Assembly: GCF_004217555.1 (NCBI RefSeq)
Contig: NZ_SHKW01000001.1
Coordinates: 682,001-746,000 of the forward strand
DNA: 64,000 bases
Origin: Edaphobacter modestus
GTDB lineage: Bacteria > Acidobacteriota > Terriglobia > Terriglobales > Acidobacteriaceae
Reading direction: 5' to 3'
Within the stretch, counting starts at the first letter, position 1; every line of letters starts with the position of its first letter. Position numbers and translations under genes: made by a program. Below are positions 46,239 to 55,760 of the stretch, one piece after another. The notes under the pieces are model-generated. The model was not told the DNA's origin. It was given only the letters and a program-made list of their open reading frames with translations, and ran no database searches.

Positions 46239-48962
46239 TTACTGCGCTGATGCTGGCTGGAAGGCAGCAGAGTTGCGTTTCCAGAGGGGATAATTGGTGT
46301 GCATCGCATTACGCCACAGGATGCTGTTGAGCTTCTCCGTGGGGACATCATCAGGCCCCCGCCAATCCATCTTCTTGGAGGTGATGGCGTCAGCCTTGTC
46401 TTGTCCCTTGAGGGCGTTCAACTGCGGATTCAGCTCATAGATCGACTGCTGCGGCTCCACGGCAGTGTAAGGAGTAGCATCGGGCGTTTGCTGAAAGCTG
46501 TGTCGGATATCGTTTGCGATGAAGTCGAAGATCGTCATGGAAGGTAGGCCGAGGATGAGTTCGATGGTCTTCACCATGCTTACCTGCGAGTAGAAGGTCG
46601 AGTCGATGGAACCGCGCCGGGTGTACGGACTCACGGCAAGGGCGACGGTGCGATGACCGTCCACGTGGTCGAGACCATCTTGTGCATCATCTTCAACGAT
46701 CAGGATTAGGGTCGACTTCCAAAACTTCGAGTGCGAGACGGCTTCGACGATCTGACCCACAGCCATATCGTTATCTGCCAGCATTGCCTTGGGGGTCGAG
46801 AAGCCGGGGGTCGTGCCCGCGGTGTGATCGGAGGGCAACTGCACCATCACCAGGTTCGGCATGCTGCCCGCCGCCTCCCACTGCTTCAGATGACGAGTGA
46901 AGATGCGCGCGCGAACTACGTCAGGCACATTGAGGCTATAGGCCGGGTAGTCCTTGATGAGATATTGATTTAATTTCGCGATCGGCGCCTTAGTGGAGAA
47001 GGTTGCGGCGAAGTCTCTCCCCCGCTTGTACTGCTGCAGCAGACTGGCACGCTGATCTCCCTTCGCGCCCCCGATCTCACCCACATATTCTCCGAGGTCG
47101 GCGAAAGTCTTGTGATTGGCGATCGCGTAGTCCCAGAGGAAACCGGATCCGGCAATGGCAAGGGGGTCATCGCCATTCTTTGGATAGCTGCGGCCGTTGT
47201 ATCCCGGCCAATAGCTATAGTCGGTCTCCGCGGCCTGTGTAAGCCATTGATGGCCATCCGCGCTGTTGCCGCCGTTCGCAAAGAGGTTGTCGAGCAGCAC
47301 GAAGTCGCGTGCCAGCTTACGCTGATTTGGCACGACCTCGTCGCCGTACACGTTCAGTGACGGATCGCCATTTCCCTTGCCGAGCGAACCAAAGTACTGA
47401 TCGTAGCTACGATTTTCCTTAACCACGTAGATCACATGGTCGATGAGCGATGGCTCGCCGGCCCTTGCGGGAACAGGCTGCGGAGCAGCATGGGGATTCG
47501 GCTTTTGTGCCTCCTGGGGAGACGGAGCATCCCCCGCCAGTCGTAGATGATTGTTCTCAGCAACGGCAATGGAATAGCGCATCAGCTCATCCGCATCTGG
47601 AACAGAAATAATATGAACCGTGCCACGATAGGCATGGACATAGCGGCGGTGCATATTCAACCCGGGTATCATGCCGTCGCGCTTTTCCCTGGCCAGAAGA
47701 TTCGGGCTATTCCACCCTGAACCCACGCCCAACAAGGTTGCCACCGCAATCGACTTGCCATCCGGGCTCACGACCACATTATCTGGATACCAGCCCGTGG
47801 GGATCATTCCCACTACCTGCGAACGACGTGCGGCGACGTCGACCACCGCGACGGCGTTGATTCCGGCGCAGGCAACATAGAGTCGCCTATGGTCCGGAGA
47901 GATCGCCACCGACTCTGGCGAAATTCCTGCGACCTTCCGGTTGAAGGGCTGCAGCGAAACGGTCTCCACAACCTTATTCGATGTCGTATCGATGATAGAG
48001 ACAGTGTCAGAGTTACTGTTGGCTACATAGAGACGGTGCTGCTTTTCATCCCATGCGAGCCCGGAGGGATGCAGTCCGACCGCGACGGTGTCCGTTACCT
48101 GACCAGAGAGCAGATCGATGCGGACGACCGTCCCGCTCGAGGCGACACCCCGGTCATCCACCAGGGCCTGATCGGCGCCCGGTTGCGGACCAGTGGCAGC
48201 AGTGGTCTCTCCCGCATGGGCAAAGCGGCCGCCCCAGTTGCTGACGTAGGCAACAGAGCTGTCCGTATTGACAACCGCGCCGAAGGGAGCGATGCCGGTC
48301 TTCACGGTGCGATTTTCTTTGGTATCGATATCGAGAATCGCGGCCTGATCATCGAATGTGAGCGCTACCACAGCGAGACGCTGGCCGTTCGAGTTCTTTG
48401 CCGAGCCGACGCTGACCGCGCCGATTTGATGGCTTCCCAAGTGATCTGCGATCATCGTATTGCTCTTGCCGAGCAGAACAAGCTGACCGGCGGAACCTTG
48501 TCCCTTGCCATTGCCGGTGAGGCCGCTCATGAGTGGAGCGTGGGCCACTGGATCGTAGATCAGTCCCTGCATGCCGACCGCAGACGAGCTAGAGCGCACA
48601 TCTACCATGCGGTTCGTGTTCAGATCGATCTGATAGATTTGGGAACCGTTCTGACTCAGCGTCGCGGTATAGATGGATCTTCCATCTTCCCCGAAAGCCA
48701 CACCATAGACACGGCTGTCAAAGATGCTCTGCAGGCCGGCAGGGCTGATGGCCTGACGGCTAGGAATGACTCCAGGATCGACGACTGAAGCTGTTGGCGG
48801 AGCCGCACCGGCCGGCTTGGCCTCGTCTTCTCCTACAGCTCCCAATTTGGGCTCCTTGGAAGTTCCGGGCGTTTGCGCTTGCACATCGAGGGTCACAAGA
48901 CAGACAGGAAAGAAAAAAACAGCCATGGCGCACGATAAGAGGCGCCTGGATCGAGCGTTCAT
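46239..48962 (-). CDS. Secreted YVTN beta-propeller / phosphoesterase (alkaline phosphatase superfamily) fusion
   Basis: A 907-residue exported protein with a signal peptide (1-29, ending VQA). An N-terminal seven-bladed YVTN/YncE-type propeller (about 75-470) has repeats such as RLYVANSNSDTVSIIDTTSN and HRRLYVACAGINAVAVVDVA. A C-terminal phosphoesterase domain (about 505-900; Pfam Phosphoesterase, alkaline phosphatase fold) carries HVIYVVKENRSYDQYFGSLG, GGNSADGHQWL and the metal site VEDDAQDGLDHVDGHRT. It should hydrolyse phosphate esters or diesters outside the inner membrane. It forms a co-oriented series with the YncE-like protein and the receptor upstream. It has its own terminator. Confidence 0.88.
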   Translation of the reverse strand: MNARSRRLLSCAMAVFFFPVCLVTLDVQAQTPGTSKEPKLGAVGEDEAKPAGAAPPTASVVDPGVIPSRQAISPAGLQSIFDSRVYGVAFGEDGRSIYTATLSQNGSQIYQIDLNTNRMVDVRSSSSAVGMQGLIYDPVAHAPLMSGLTGNGKGQGSAGQLVLLGKSNTMIADHLGSHQIGAVSVGSAKNSNGQRLAVVALTFDDQAAILDIDTKENRTVKTGIAPFGAVVNTDSSVAYVSNWGGRFAHAGETTAATGPQPGADQALVDDRGVASSGTVVRIDLLSGQVTDTVAVGLHPSGLAWDEKQHRLYVANSNSDTVSIIDTTSNKVVETVSLQPFNRKVAGISPESVAISPDHRRLYVACAGINAVAVVDVAARRSQVVGMIPTGWYPDNVVVSPDGKSIAVATLLGVGSGWNSPNLLAREKRDGMIPGLNMHRRYVHAYRGTVHIISVPDADELMRYSIAVAENNHLRLAGDAPSPQEAQKPNPHAAPQPVPARAGEPSLIDHVIYVVKENRSYDQYFGSLGKGNGDPSLNVYGDEVVPNQRKLARDFVLLDNLFANGGNSADGHQWLTQAAETDYSYWPGYNGRSYPKNGDDPLAIAGSGFLWDYAIANHKTFADLGEYVGEIGGAKGDQRASLLQQYKRGRDFAATFSTKAPIAKLNQYLIKDYPAYSLNVPDVVRARIFTRHLKQWEAAGSMPNLVMVQLPSDHTAGTTPGFSTPKAMLADNDMAVGQIVEAVSHSKFWKSTLILIVEDDAQDGLDHVDGHRTVALAVSPYTRRGSIDSTFYSQVSMVKTIELILGLPSMTIFDFIANDIRHSFQQTPDATPYTAVEPQQSIYELNPQLNALKGQDKADAITSKKMDWRGPDDVPTEKLNSILWRNAMHTNYPLWKRNSAAFQPASAQ

Positions 48963-49181
48963 CGAAACATCTCCTGGGAAGGGGGCTGGAGCGAATTAAA
49001 GGTAAGCCATTCCTTGGTTTGGAGTCGCTCCTCCACGAGGATAAATTCTGGGTACGAAGACCAGCATGAAAAAAGCTGCGCCCGGAGAAGACCTCCTAAT
49101 CGGAGATTTAGTATCGGAGAAGCGGTCTGAACAGCAGTATCGAAACCCAGTGATTCCCACAACTTGCTCTAAGTGTGGCAC

Positions 49182-49243
49182 CGCAAGGTTCGGATCGAAG
49201 GCAATGCAGGCGGCTCTTCGCCGACTTCGATCCGAACCTTGCG
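49182..49243. repeat. Long perfect inverted repeat between two genes
   Basis: A 19-bp arm (CGCAAGGTTCGGATCGAAG) recurs inverted at 49225-49243 around a 24-nt loop that itself can fold (GGCG...CGCC). It lies just after the stop of the YncE-like gene (minus strand) but lacks a T tract, so it may be an mRNA-stabilising hairpin or a small mobile repeat instead of a terminator. Confidence 0.65.
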
Positions 49244-49250
49244 ATAAGGA

Positions 49251-50306
49251 CTAGTTATTGACGTGATAGACGAGCAGGCCGGAGCCGTCGATCGTGGTCT
49301 TCGGGTGGATGACGTACAGCTGGTGCACCGAAGGCACGTAGGTCGAGGTCTTGCCGCCGTTGGTCGGGATGTTGGCCATCTCAGTGTATGTGTCCGGAGT
49401 GTCCTGATGGAAGATGCTTAGACCCTGGCTGCCGCTGACGTAGAGCCGCTTCATGATCGGATCGAAGTTCATGTCGTCGTTCACATCAATGACCGACATC
49501 TGCGTGATCTTCTTGCCATCCTCGTCGAACACATAGAGGGTTCCAGGCGCGCGGCCGGCCACGAAGACGCGCTTGCTTTTCGAATCGACGATCAGCGACG
49601 TGTTGCGGTTCATGCCATCCACGGTGAAGGTCTTGATCATTTGCTTGGTGTTCAGATCGAAGATGCCCACCTCGTGGTGGTCGCGCATGTTCACAAACAG
49701 ACGGTGAGTGTTGTTGTCGATGCCCATCGCCTCGACGTTGTTGGTCGGGATGTCGATGTCCCCGATCAGCTTGTTCTGGTCGACCGAGTAGATCGAGACC
49801 TTCGAGGTCTCCAGCTTGGCCGAGATGCCGCCATTGCCGATGTAGTACAGGCGGTTCGCCGCGTCATAGTAGGCCGCGTCCGGCGAGTCGCCCTTGCCTG
49901 TCGCAGAGCCATCGATCAACTGAATCCGGTCGATGCGGTGATAGTCCTCGCCCGAAACCACGTCCAGAGCCGAATCGCCGCCGTCGGCCACCAGCAGCTC
50001 GTCCTTCTCCGGAACAAACGCCAGTGAGTGCGGCGTCTTGTAGCCGGACAGGCTCTGGAGATGCTCGCCGGTCTTCAGATCGAACATCTCGACGCTGTGG
50101 TTCACCTCGGCCGAAACAAACAGGTGGCCGCGCTTCAGGTCGACCGCAAAGTGATCGAAATCACCCTTCTCGACGCTGGGCACTGCAATGTTGCGGATGA
50201 GCGTCACCGGCTGGTGCGGAAGCTTGTCGGCGGCAAACGACGACTGCGAGGAGAGCGCCAGCGAGCCAAGCAGAAGTGCGGAGGAGAATTGAAAAGCAGA
50301 CTTCAT
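49251..50306 (-). CDS. YncE-like beta-propeller protein
   Basis: A 351-residue protein from ATG 50306, where AAAGGAAAT lies at good distance; the frame is open 21 codons further up. The signal peptide is about 1-26 (ending SFAA). The rest consists of propeller blades with YVTN-like signatures (HLFVSAEVNHSVEMFDLKTG, RLYYIGNGGISAKLETSKVS, RLFVNMRDHHEVGIFDLNTK). No catalytic site is seen. Between the receptor and phosphoesterase genes, it may serve substrate capture or sensing in the periplasm. Confidence 0.85.
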   Translation of the reverse strand: MKSAFQFSSALLLGSLALSSQSSFAADKLPHQPVTLIRNIAVPSVEKGDFDHFAVDLKRGHLFVSAEVNHSVEMFDLKTGEHLQSLSGYKTPHSLAFVPEKDELLVADGGDSALDVVSGEDYHRIDRIQLIDGSATGKGDSPDAAYYDAANRLYYIGNGGISAKLETSKVSIYSVDQNKLIGDIDIPTNNVEAMGIDNNTHRLFVNMRDHHEVGIFDLNTKQMIKTFTVDGMNRNTSLIVDSKSKRVFVAGRAPGTLYVFDEDGKKITQMSVIDVNDDMNFDPIMKRLYVSGSQGLSIFHQDTPDTYTEMANIPTNGGKTSTYVPSVHQLYVIHPKTTIDGSGLLVYHVNN

Positions 50307-50417
50307 TGGAAAACCATTTCCTTTCATATTGCGTGTTGCGGTTGTGGCTGCGTACATCCTAGCGGCCAAAGCTTAAGTCTCCCTGAGTAAGTAACTCCGA
50401 GAGGAACATATCAAAGA

Positions 50418-50452
50418 GTGGGCGCTCCTTTGCTGCATCCGGGAGCGCCCAC
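50418..50452 (-). terminator. Terminator after the second Oar-like receptor
   Basis: A perfect 11-bp stem GTGGGCGCTCC / GGAGCGCCCAC with a 13-nt loop and a following TCTTTG on the minus strand, five bases after the stop codon. Confidence 0.7.
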
Positions 50453-50456
50453 CAAG

Positions 50457-53400
50457 TTAGAAGTTCAGGCGTGCCGCGAACTGCAGCTCACGATTCGTGC
50501 CGGTACCAGTGGTACCCGAGTTCAGCACTGAGGTGATCGTACCGAAGCTGGACGCAGAGCTGAAGTTGGCGCTTGGAAGGCCCCATTGCGGCCGGTTGAA
50601 GATGTTGAAGGCCTCCGCCCGCAGGTTCAGCGTGTACTTCTCCACCAGGTGGAGGTTCTTGCTCAGCGCCATGTCATCCTGCCACTCATTCGGTCCCAGC
50701 GCAGCATTCTTCGGCGTGTTGCCCCAGGTTCCGTTGGCCGGCGTCGTGAAGGCCGCCAGGTTCAACCAGTTCTGCGGCGTGCGGTTCTTGGGATAGATGC
50801 TCACCCCGGGAACACGATCCGGACGCTGGGAGGAGTTATTCTGATCCGGCATCGCGGACGCCGTACGGTTGATGGTGATGTTGATCGGAAGGCCCGAGCG
50901 AGCTATCAACATGTTGCTGATCTGCCACCCACCAAGGAACTGGTTCACGATGCCATTGTTGTTGAGAAAGCGACGGCCCTCGCCGAACGGAAGCTGATAC
51001 ACCAGGGTGCTGCTGGCCGACTGGCGCACATCGTCGTCGCTATTGGAGCGCTCGCAGCGGTAGCAGGCCACGTTCTCCGGGTAGTCCGCCTCGCCCGCGC
51101 CCACCGAGCCGTCGTTGATTGCGTGCGACCACATGTAGTTGATCGCGAAGAACACACCATGATCCATGTTGCGGGTCAGGTTCAGCTGCATCGCATTGAA
51201 GGTCGACGCACCCTCCATGTACTTGGTGTCGATCTGCGTGGTGTAGTACGGCGCCAGCGGACGGAGGGTCGTCGCCGGGTTGACCACGTTGGTCCAGCCG
51301 CGACGGAACAGGTGCGTTCCCTTCGCGCCCACATAGCTCACCGTGCCTACAAACTTCTCCGGGAGCTGCTGCTGAACCGAGAGCGAGTAGTTCTGCACAT
51401 ACGAGTCAGGATGGTTGCGCACCTGCGACCGCGGCGAGCTCGCCAGACCCGTCAGCGGCAGCAGCGCCGGGCTCACCGGATAGCTGCCAGACTGAAATAG
51501 GTTGATCGCCGGCTGGTCATTGACGACCGGGCTGTCCTGGTCGCCCAGCTGATCCTCACCATGGAACATGCCGTATCCGGCGCGCACCACCGTGTAGTTC
51601 TTCAGCATATCCGGAGCCCAGACCAGCGAGAAACGCGGATCGAAGTCACGATAGTTGGGGAAGGTGAACTGCGAGCCCTGCTTGCACAGACCAGGATTGT
51701 TCGGTCCATACGAGACGGTTCCCATGCAACTGGCGATGTCGAACGGATAGGCCTTGCTGTTGACCTCGTAGAACGGTCCAAAGAAGTTGTAGCGCAGGCC
51801 CGAGTTCAGCGTCAGGTTCGGGCGCAGTTTCCACTCATCTTGAATGTAACCGAAGTAGTCCGTCTTGCGCAGGCCCTTGTCCGGAAGCGCAGCCGCGTAC
51901 ACATAGCTGCTGTAGGTATTGGTGAGCAGCGATTGGTAGTTCGTGAAGGTCATCGTTGAGTCTTCACTGTTTTGCTCGTTGTAGTCGATGCGCTTGATCT
52001 CGACGCCGGCCTTCACGGTGTGCGCTTGGTGCGACCAGGTCAGGTCGTCACGACCGTCCCAGCTCGTCGACGCCTGCTTCTTGCCGAGATTGTCATACTG
52101 CTCCGAAAAGGAAGGAGCGATGATCGAGGTCGTCAGCGGGCTCGTCGGAGCGACAACGTAGAGATTGCGGTTGAAGCCGAATCGGACCTCGTTGCTCAAC
52201 GTCGCGCTGAACAGGTGCAGATACTCGCCCATGCCGTTCTGCAGCCGCGGCTGCACAATCGTCGCATACTGCAGACTGCCCAATGGGGTGGCCGAGTTGC
52301 CGTTGTCAATATTGTAACGAGCATAGAACGTATTGTTGTCGTTCATGCGGTGATCGATGCGCAGGAAGCCAGCATCCTCGGTCGCCGGGCTGGACACGCT
52401 GCCGGTCCAGATGCCGTCCACCGGAACCCCGTTCACCAGCGCGCTCTTCGGGTCTGCCGAGGTCGCCACTGGAAACGCGTTCATGAACGGCTGCAGCACC
52501 GACGGCACCATCGCCTTGAAGGCGGCGGTCGGCACATAGCCCACCTGCACGCTGCCCAGGCTCTGGCGAAAGCCCTCATACGACGCAAAGAAGAATGTCT
52601 TATCCTTATTGATCGGTCCGCCCAGTGTGCCGCCAAACTGATTCAGTTTGAACGGAGCCTGCGGAGCCGGTGCCCTGTTGAGAACCGGACGCGCATCGAA
52701 GGCGCTGTTGCGCAGATACTCGAACACGCTGCCGTGCAGGTTGTTGGTGCCCGTCTTTGAGACGATGTTCACCTGGCCACCGGCGCTTCCGCCGTTCTCC
52801 GCCGTATACATCGCCGACGAGACCGAGAACTCCTGAACCGCCTCGGTCGAGACCTGCAGGCGCAGCGCCGACTTCGGCGCTTGGTTATTAATGCCGGTCA
52901 TGTCGTTGCCGTCCAGCCGATAGTTGGCGTCATCCATGCCCTGGCCGGCGAAGCGAATGCTGCTTTGTCCACCCGTGCCCAGGTTGATCGCGCCCGGAGT
53001 CAGTGTCTCCAGCGTCGACCAGTTCCTTCCGTTGATCGGCACCTCGCTCACCTGCACGGGCTGCACCGAGCCGCCAAAGGTTGCGGTGGTCTCATCGAGC
53101 GCCGGGCTGGCCGTGACGCTGACCGACTGCGCCTCCGCGCCGACATTCAGCGTCACGTTCAGTGTGCGCGTCCGTCCCGCAGTCTGCAGCACCGACTGAA
53201 CAACCGTTTCTTCAAAACCGTCCTTGTCAAACGTGACCGTATAGGTTCCCGGAGGAAGCGAGGGAACCGTGTAGAGACCATCGCGGTTCGTCACGACCTC
53301 GCGGCGGAGTCCGGTGTCTCCCTGCGTGACCACGACCTTGCTTCCACTGACCACGGCGCCCGTAGCGTCCTTCACGGTTCCGTCGATCTCCGTGCGATCG

Positions 53401-53483
53401 ATCTGGGCCATCGCGAAGGAGGGGATTAAAAGTGCGGCTAGGGTCAGTAGTTGTAACGATGACTTAGGCTTCATTGTATTCAT
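50457..53483 (-). CDS. Oar-like TonB-dependent receptor
   Basis: About 1008 residues from ATG 53483 (MNTMKPKSSLQ); an in-frame ATG at 53543 is less likely. Signal peptide about 1-26 (ending AMAQ), carboxypeptidase-regulatory-like domain about 30-115 (EIDGTVKDATGAVVSGSKVV), plug about 125-245 (INGRNWSTLETLTPGAINLG; GGSAGGQVNIVSKTGTNNLH), then a beta-barrel ending in FAARLNF. It is a paralogue of the fragment at 44433. Its position beside a phosphoesterase and a two-component system suggests uptake of a phosphorus-containing polymer or breakdown product; this is inference. Confidence 0.92.
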   Translation of the reverse strand: MNTMKPKSSLQLLTLAALLIPSFAMAQIDRTEIDGTVKDATGAVVSGSKVVVTQGDTGLRREVVTNRDGLYTVPSLPPGTYTVTFDKDGFEETVVQSVLQTAGRTRTLNVTLNVGAEAQSVSVTASPALDETTATFGGSVQPVQVSEVPINGRNWSTLETLTPGAINLGTGGQSSIRFAGQGMDDANYRLDGNDMTGINNQAPKSALRLQVSTEAVQEFSVSSAMYTAENGGSAGGQVNIVSKTGTNNLHGSVFEYLRNSAFDARPVLNRAPAPQAPFKLNQFGGTLGGPINKDKTFFFASYEGFRQSLGSVQVGYVPTAAFKAMVPSVLQPFMNAFPVATSADPKSALVNGVPVDGIWTGSVSSPATEDAGFLRIDHRMNDNNTFYARYNIDNGNSATPLGSLQYATIVQPRLQNGMGEYLHLFSATLSNEVRFGFNRNLYVVAPTSPLTTSIIAPSFSEQYDNLGKKQASTSWDGRDDLTWSHQAHTVKAGVEIKRIDYNEQNSEDSTMTFTNYQSLLTNTYSSYVYAAALPDKGLRKTDYFGYIQDEWKLRPNLTLNSGLRYNFFGPFYEVNSKAYPFDIASCMGTVSYGPNNPGLCKQGSQFTFPNYRDFDPRFSLVWAPDMLKNYTVVRAGYGMFHGEDQLGDQDSPVVNDQPAINLFQSGSYPVSPALLPLTGLASSPRSQVRNHPDSYVQNYSLSVQQQLPEKFVGTVSYVGAKGTHLFRRGWTNVVNPATTLRPLAPYYTTQIDTKYMEGASTFNAMQLNLTRNMDHGVFFAINYMWSHAINDGSVGAGEADYPENVACYRCERSNSDDDVRQSASSTLVYQLPFGEGRRFLNNNGIVNQFLGGWQISNMLIARSGLPINITINRTASAMPDQNNSSQRPDRVPGVSIYPKNRTPQNWLNLAAFTTPANGTWGNTPKNAALGPNEWQDDMALSKNLHLVEKYTLNLRAEAFNIFNRPQWGLPSANFSSASSFGTITSVLNSGTTGTGTNRELQFAARLNF

Positions 53484-53640
53484 CAGGCTCGCAAAACGGA
53501 TTTGGTTAGGATCAACAGCATCCTTGCGGCGCCCTGCTCCCAAGACCGATTACAAGCGAGCAACCTGATGACTACCTTATGCCGAAGCCGGTGTAACCGT
53601 GAATTAACAGATACGAAATAGTCTATTCGTACGAGGCCCC

Positions 53641-54315
53641 ATGCGCGTACTGGTAGTGGAGGACGATCAGCGCGTCGCACGGCTGGTCGAACGCAGTCTC
53701 ATCGAAGATGGTCATGCCGTCGTGGTCGCGCACGACGGTGCCGAAGGCCTCGATCTGGCGCGCGTCGATAGCTTCGATGCCCTCGTCCTCGACGTTATGC
53801 TGCCCACGATGGATGGCTTCGCCCTCCTTAAAACGCTGCGCTCCGAGCGCCGCGCCATGCCGGTTCTGATGCTCACGGCGCGTGATACATGGCAGGACAC
53901 AGTGAACGGCCTTAACCTTGGGGCAGACGACTATCTGACCAAGCCCTTTCACTTAAATGTGTTTCTTGCCCGTATACGAGCTATCTCCCGCCGCGGCCAA
54001 GTCCCGCAAGTCATAAATCTTGAAGTCGGCGGCTTCACCCTCAATCGCGCTACACACCAATTGGACTACGACGGGCGTGTAATTCTTCTGACACATAAGG
54101 AATACATCCTTTTGGAACTTCTGATGCGTCGCGCTGGCCAGGTTGTTCTCCGTAGCCAACTTATTGAGGCGGCTTGGGGTTTCAACTCAGATGTTGGAGA
54201 CAATAGTCTTGACGTATGCATTTCAAGCCTGCGCAACAAGCTAAACGTGCCCGAGCATCCTCGGCTCATTCTCACCATTCGTGGCAGCGGGTACATGATG
54301 CGCGCCGAAGCATGA
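53641..54315 (+). CDS. OmpR/PhoB-family response regulator
   Basis: A 224-residue protein. The receiver domain (1-118) has Asp7-Asp8-type acidic residues (VVEDDQ), phospho-acceptor Asp51 (LVLDVMLPTMDG) and Lys101 (LTKPFH). The winged-helix DNA-binding domain is at about 127-222 (LLTHKEYILLELLMRRAGQV; RNKLNVPEHPRLILTIRGSG). It is divergent from the receptor gene and shares its upstream region, so it probably controls it. The kinase follows with an overlapping start. Confidence 0.93.
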   Translation: MRVLVVEDDQRVARLVERSLIEDGHAVVVAHDGAEGLDLARVDSFDALVLDVMLPTMDGFALLKTLRSERRAMPVLMLTARDTWQDTVNGLNLGADDYLTKPFHLNVFLARIRAISRRGQVPQVINLEVGGFTLNRATHQLDYDGRVILLTHKEYILLELLMRRAGQVVLRSQLIEAAWGFNSDVGDNSLDVCISSLRNKLNVPEHPRLILTIRGSGYMMRAEA

Positions 54316-55760
54316 GCGTGTCGCGTCGTTCGATACGCGTTCAGCTGACCCAATGGTATGCTCTTGTCGTGCTGGTGGCCCTGTGCCTATTTGGGGTGGT
54401 CAGCTACGTTGCATTGCGTCAGGCCATGGCAGCTTCAAAAAGCGATACCCTGCTGCGGCGCGAGGGGCGCATCTTTACCTATCTTCGTGAACTCAATGCA
54501 AATCAAGATCCAGGGCGATGGCTACTGCAGCTTGGAGATTATGCAACGGCCGCTCCTGAAGGCGAACTTATTCAGGTCTACAGCGCGGAAGGCGAGAGGC
54601 TCTATCCGCAATCGAGCACGCCTGCGCCGAAAATCAGTTGGCCCTCTAAGAGAGACTGCACGGCGCCATGCTTTGGTGAGGCTCTGGTCAACCAACATCC
54701 GGTGCGAACGATGCGCCACGATCACGTCATCGCCGGCCAAACGGTGCGTGTCTGCATGGCCGGATCGATGGTCGAACACCTCGACATCCTCCACCATTTC
54801 CGCAGTGCCCTTCTTTGGTGTCTGCCGCTGGTTCTGATCCTCTCGGGCTTAGGAGGGTACCTGCTCAGCGCACGAGCTCTCAAGCCGGTCGATCGCATGA
54901 CCAAAACGGCCGTCGAAATCGGGATTAGCAATCTGTCGAATCGTATTCCGGTCGAAAATAGCGGCGACGAAGTTCAGCGCCTCGCCGAAGCCTGGAATGA
55001 TTTGCTGTCACGGCTTGAAGACGCAGTCGAGCGGCAGCGCCAGTTCACGAGCGATGCCTCACATGACCTTCGGACCTCGATTGCAGTGATTCTCGCTACA
55101 GGCCAACTCACGCTCCGGCATCAAAGGACGGAAGAGGAGTATCGCGAAGCCATCGCAACGATGGTCTCCGAGTGTGATTCCACTTCGCATTTACTCGAAG
55201 ATCTCTTACTGCTGGCGCGTGGCGATGCACTTCCTGCGAAGACTGACCATCGTCCCGTGAACTTGAGCGCTCTGGTGAGCGAAGTGTCTCAACGTGCCTC
55301 GAGCCTAGCTGCGGCTAACGGTCAGCGGATCGACGTGGACACAACTGTCGAGCCCATCGTAATTTTCGGCGATGATAAGTTACTGCCGCGGTTGCTTTCT
55401 ATTCTGATCGACAATGCAGTCAAATATACGCCGGCAGGGGGATCGATTCACGTCTCTCTTCAACGATGCGGGGATGGATTAGCCCACCTGAAAGTGCAAG
55501 ACACAGGTATCGGCATATCTCCCGAGTTGCTACCGAAGATCTTCGACCGCTTTTATCGGGCAGACCCGGTACGCAACCGAAACCCTGGCGGATTCGGTCT
55601 CGGCCTCGCCATTGCGAAATCCGTCGCGGCCGCGCACTCCGCTGAAATCAGCGTAAGCAGTGTTCTCAATAGGGGGTCTACTTTCGTCGTGAAGTTTCCC
55701 GAATGCCTGGCGATCGCTTTGTCCGATTCCGAAAACATGGCTCTCACGAAGGGTCACTAG
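54312..55760 (+). CDS. Sensor histidine kinase, HAMP-HisKA type
   Basis: A 482-residue protein from ATG 54312, overlapping the regulator's stop (ATGA). Membrane helices at about 13-37 and 166-185 enclose a periplasmic sensor of about 125 residues. HAMP about 186-238, HisKA with His251 in ASHDLRTSIAV, HATPase with N-box LSILIDNAVKYTPAGG, G1 DTGIGISPE and G2 GGFGLGLAIAKSV. It is the cognate kinase of the preceding regulator. The stimulus is unknown. Confidence 0.93.
   Translation: MSVSRRSIRVQLTQWYALVVLVALCLFGVVSYVALRQAMAASKSDTLLRREGRIFTYLRELNANQDPGRWLLQLGDYATAAPEGELIQVYSAEGERLYPQSSTPAPKISWPSKRDCTAPCFGEALVNQHPVRTMRHDHVIAGQTVRVCMAGSMVEHLDILHHFRSALLWCLPLVLILSGLGGYLLSARALKPVDRMTKTAVEIGISNLSNRIPVENSGDEVQRLAEAWNDLLSRLEDAVERQRQFTSDASHDLRTSIAVILATGQLTLRHQRTEEEYREAIATMVSECDSTSHLLEDLLLLARGDALPAKTDHRPVNLSALVSEVSQRASSLAAANGQRIDVDTTVEPIVIFGDDKLLPRLLSILIDNAVKYTPAGGSIHVSLQRCGDGLAHLKVQDTGIGISPELLPKIFDRFYRADPVRNRNPGGFGLGLAIAKSVAAAHSAEISVSSVLNRGSTFVVKFPECLAIALSDSENMALTKGH

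Noticed and set aside
47889..48788. 299-codon plus-strand open frame
   Set aside because: Antisense to the propeller part of the phosphoesterase gene; no supporting signal.
50586..52760. Two plus-strand open frames (304 and 262 codons)
   Set aside because: Antisense to the intact receptor at 50457-53483; Arg/His/Val-rich composition without known motifs.
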